64,000 nt of DNA, taken from the NCBI GenBank assembly GCA_021292105.1, contig CM037871.1, positions 58,922,866 to 58,986,865 of the forward strand. The letters are read 5' to 3'. Both the position numbers and the translations under genes were made by a program. Positions 62,343 through 64,000 of this stretch are shown here, piece after piece (the first letter of the stretch is position 1; each line of letters begins with the position of its first letter). The notes below the pieces were generated by a model that was given only the letters and a program-made list of their open reading frames with translations, searched no databases and was not told the origin of the DNA. The DNA is from Anadara kagoshimensis. Its lineage: Eukaryota; Mollusca; Bivalvia; Arcoida; Arcidae.

Positions 62343-63817
62343 CATTCGTCAAAGATATTGATCCATGGGTCCCAAAATTCCAGAAATTTGGCATAAAGAT
62401 TATTTTTTATTGCAATGATTTTTTCAATATTAATCTGATATTTAAGACTCATTTTCCATGTACTTAAATTTGGCAGTTTTTTATCAATTCTACACTTATA
62501 TATGTAAAGTCTGGTAGTTAAAAATAGAAAATTTTGAGGTTTATATTTTTGTTTTTGGTCTATAAGTCCAAAGATAGCACTTTCCCTATAGATATTGATG
62601 TAGCGATTTATTTTTTATATATAAAATCCTCTACTTCCATCCAAAAGTTATTAACTATCTCACAATACCAAAACAGATGTTCTATTTTTTCAGCTGTATT
62701 GTTACAGAATGTACAGAGATTATTATCCCTTAGTTTAATTTTGAATAAAAAATCATTTGTAGAAATTATTCGTTGGTTTATCCTGTATTGAAACCATTGT
62801 AATTTGGTATTTTTACAAGTTTTAAAGGGGATATTATATAGTGATTTCCAGTCAATATCAAGGTCTAGAATGGATTTCCATTTTTCTTGACTTTTGACAA
62901 TTGTGTTGTTATTATTAAATACATTGTAAAAGTCCTTACTCCCTTTTTTACTCTTAAAAACTATTCTGAAAAAATATGGCATATCAATTTGTAATAAATT
63001 AACTGGTTGGTTTTGTATATTTAAACTTTTAATATATGATTCAATGGTGGACTTTATACCATTATATTCAACAAAGTTTGACCTGACAGCAGCATATCTT
63101 CTATTAAATTCTCTATATGAAATTATATTTCCATCTTCATTAAGTAAATCTTTTATGAAATATATGCCACAGTCAGACCAAGACTTGTAGAATACTGGAC
63201 TTTTATTTATACAGATATCTTTATTGTACCAGATACTTACATCTTTAACATCATTTATATTTTCAGGTTTTTGTCTCATAGACAAGAAATTCCAGGCATC
63301 AAAAACATTATTCCAAAAACAATTATTAGGATTATTTTGTTTTATTTTATTAAAATAATCATTTCCATACTTTAAGAAATTATCAATTTTAGAATATGAA
63401 ATCTCAAATAATTTTCTGTATTTGGATTCAATTTGAAGTAGTCTTCTAATCCATGTTATTTTGAGTGATGCTATAAAATGTTTGATGTCTATCATTTTTA
63501 AGCCTCCTTTTTCATAGCTCTGTGACATTAACTCTCTTTTTATGCGATCATTTTTATGTTGCCAAATAAAGTTAAAAAACATTTTGTTCAGTTTTGTTAT
63601 TATTTCCAGCGGTGGATTTGGAATAGCAATAAATAAATGGTTTAGTTTGGAAATTATCAGTGTTTTCAAAATGGTTATTCTACCTAAAGGAGTTAAAATT
63701 CTTTTTGACCACTGTTTTAAGCTTTTTTCTATTTCTTGTATTTTATTATCATAATTTATTTTTATCATTCTGTCCAAATCAACAGAAAAATTTATTCCAA
63801 GCAATGTAAATGGACCT
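62343..63817 (-). pseudogene. 5'-truncated L1/Tx1-like LINE ORF2 fragment
   Basis: The 398-codon frame (62608-63804, open back to ~63817) matches the C-terminal third of the intact LINE at 43548: LLGINFS, WSKRILTPLGRITILKT, FFNFIWQHKNDRI, GGLKMID, LQWFQYRINQRI and the knuckle CTFC...H....C. It stops after FIYKK in a run of six A. One base later, in the next frame, the C-terminus continues (INIYRESAIFGL, LYIYKCRIDKKLPN, FLEFWDPWINIFDE) to TGA at 62343. The identity level suggests a related but separate sublineage. The cut at ~63820 is a typical 5' truncation and abuts an 85-bp tandem repeat. Confidence 0.88.
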
Positions 63818-63831
63818 TACAAAACTTAATA

Positions 63832-64000
63832 CCTTATACATTTGTGGGGGCCTTGCTGGCCTAGTGATCTTCAACAACAACTTACAGTCCACAACACCTC
63901 ACTGGCTAGACTCATACCTTATACATTTGTGGGGGCCTTGCTGACCTAGTGATCTTCAACAAGAACTTACAGTCCACAACACTCTTCACTGACTAGACTC
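63832..64000. repeat. 85-bp tandem repeat running off the window
   Basis: TTTGTGGGGGCCTTGCTG starts at 63841 and again at 63926. Both copies continue CTAGTGATCTTCAACAA and CTTACAGTCCACAACAC. At least two units, and the right edge is outside the window. Confidence 0.85.

Noticed and set aside
62270..62467. Plus-strand 65-codon frame near the LINE fragment
   Set aside because: It is antisense to the LINE ORF2 C-terminus, which reads well on the minus strand.

Overview
This is a stretch of AT-rich, intron-bearing metazoan nuclear DNA. Spliced housekeeping genes with GT-AG introns are spread among dense tRNA-derived SINEs, MITEs, LINEs and tandem repeats. The repeat style (short TA-flanked MITEs in many copies, SINEs with a tRNA head, an element with a ~160-bp tandem core) suggests a mollusc, probably a bivalve. 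That is an inference, since nothing in the window identifies a species.

Host genes, left to right. HSCB (mitochondrial Fe-S co-chaperone, minus, 2 coding exons, 8885-11710) stands head to head with LSM6 (plus, 12236-15935). They share a short promoter with a perfect TCTCGCGAGA palindrome. IDH3A (NAD-dependent isocitrate dehydrogenase alpha subunit, minus, 20106-30836) is complete: 11 exons whose phases all agree and which give 366 residues. At the right, an ERK3/ERK4-like atypical MAP kinase (minus, 55255-60661) has its C-terminal half here, and its 5' exons lie beyond the window.

The centre (30912-42140) is an 11.2-kb Mutator-like DNA transposon with an exact 9-bp target duplication (GTGAAAGTA) and long terminal inverted repeats built of ~213-bp tandem units. 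Its gene, read leftward, has in order an SGNH-hydrolase-like region (split by an intron), a Thr/Pro/Arg-rich tandem-repeat linker, a well-conserved NADAR domain, an unnamed conserved region, a MULE DDE transposase, a SWIM zinc finger, an Ulp1/C48 cysteine protease and a PHD-like finger. Three 1-nt shifts, all in homopolymers or repeats, interrupt what would otherwise be one reading frame. The element sits 66 bp upstream of the IDH3A start codon. This is the candidate undescribed system.

The transposon's right-hand neighbour is an L1/Tx1-like LINE with an intact 1262-codon ORF2 (43548-47336), then a 123-bp minisatellite (48281-49495). IDH3A intron 1 holds an LTR-retrotransposon remnant with a 5-bp TSD and a four-level nest of insertions: SINE, hAT-like foldback, hAT-like MITE, TA MITE. 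Other repeats include a piggyBac-like MITE (TTAA), several TA MITE families, large hairpin elements, a 46-G run, and 5'-truncated LINE fragments near the right end. The first kilobase holds a broken Ulp1-PHD fragment resembling the C-terminus of the central transposon's protein.
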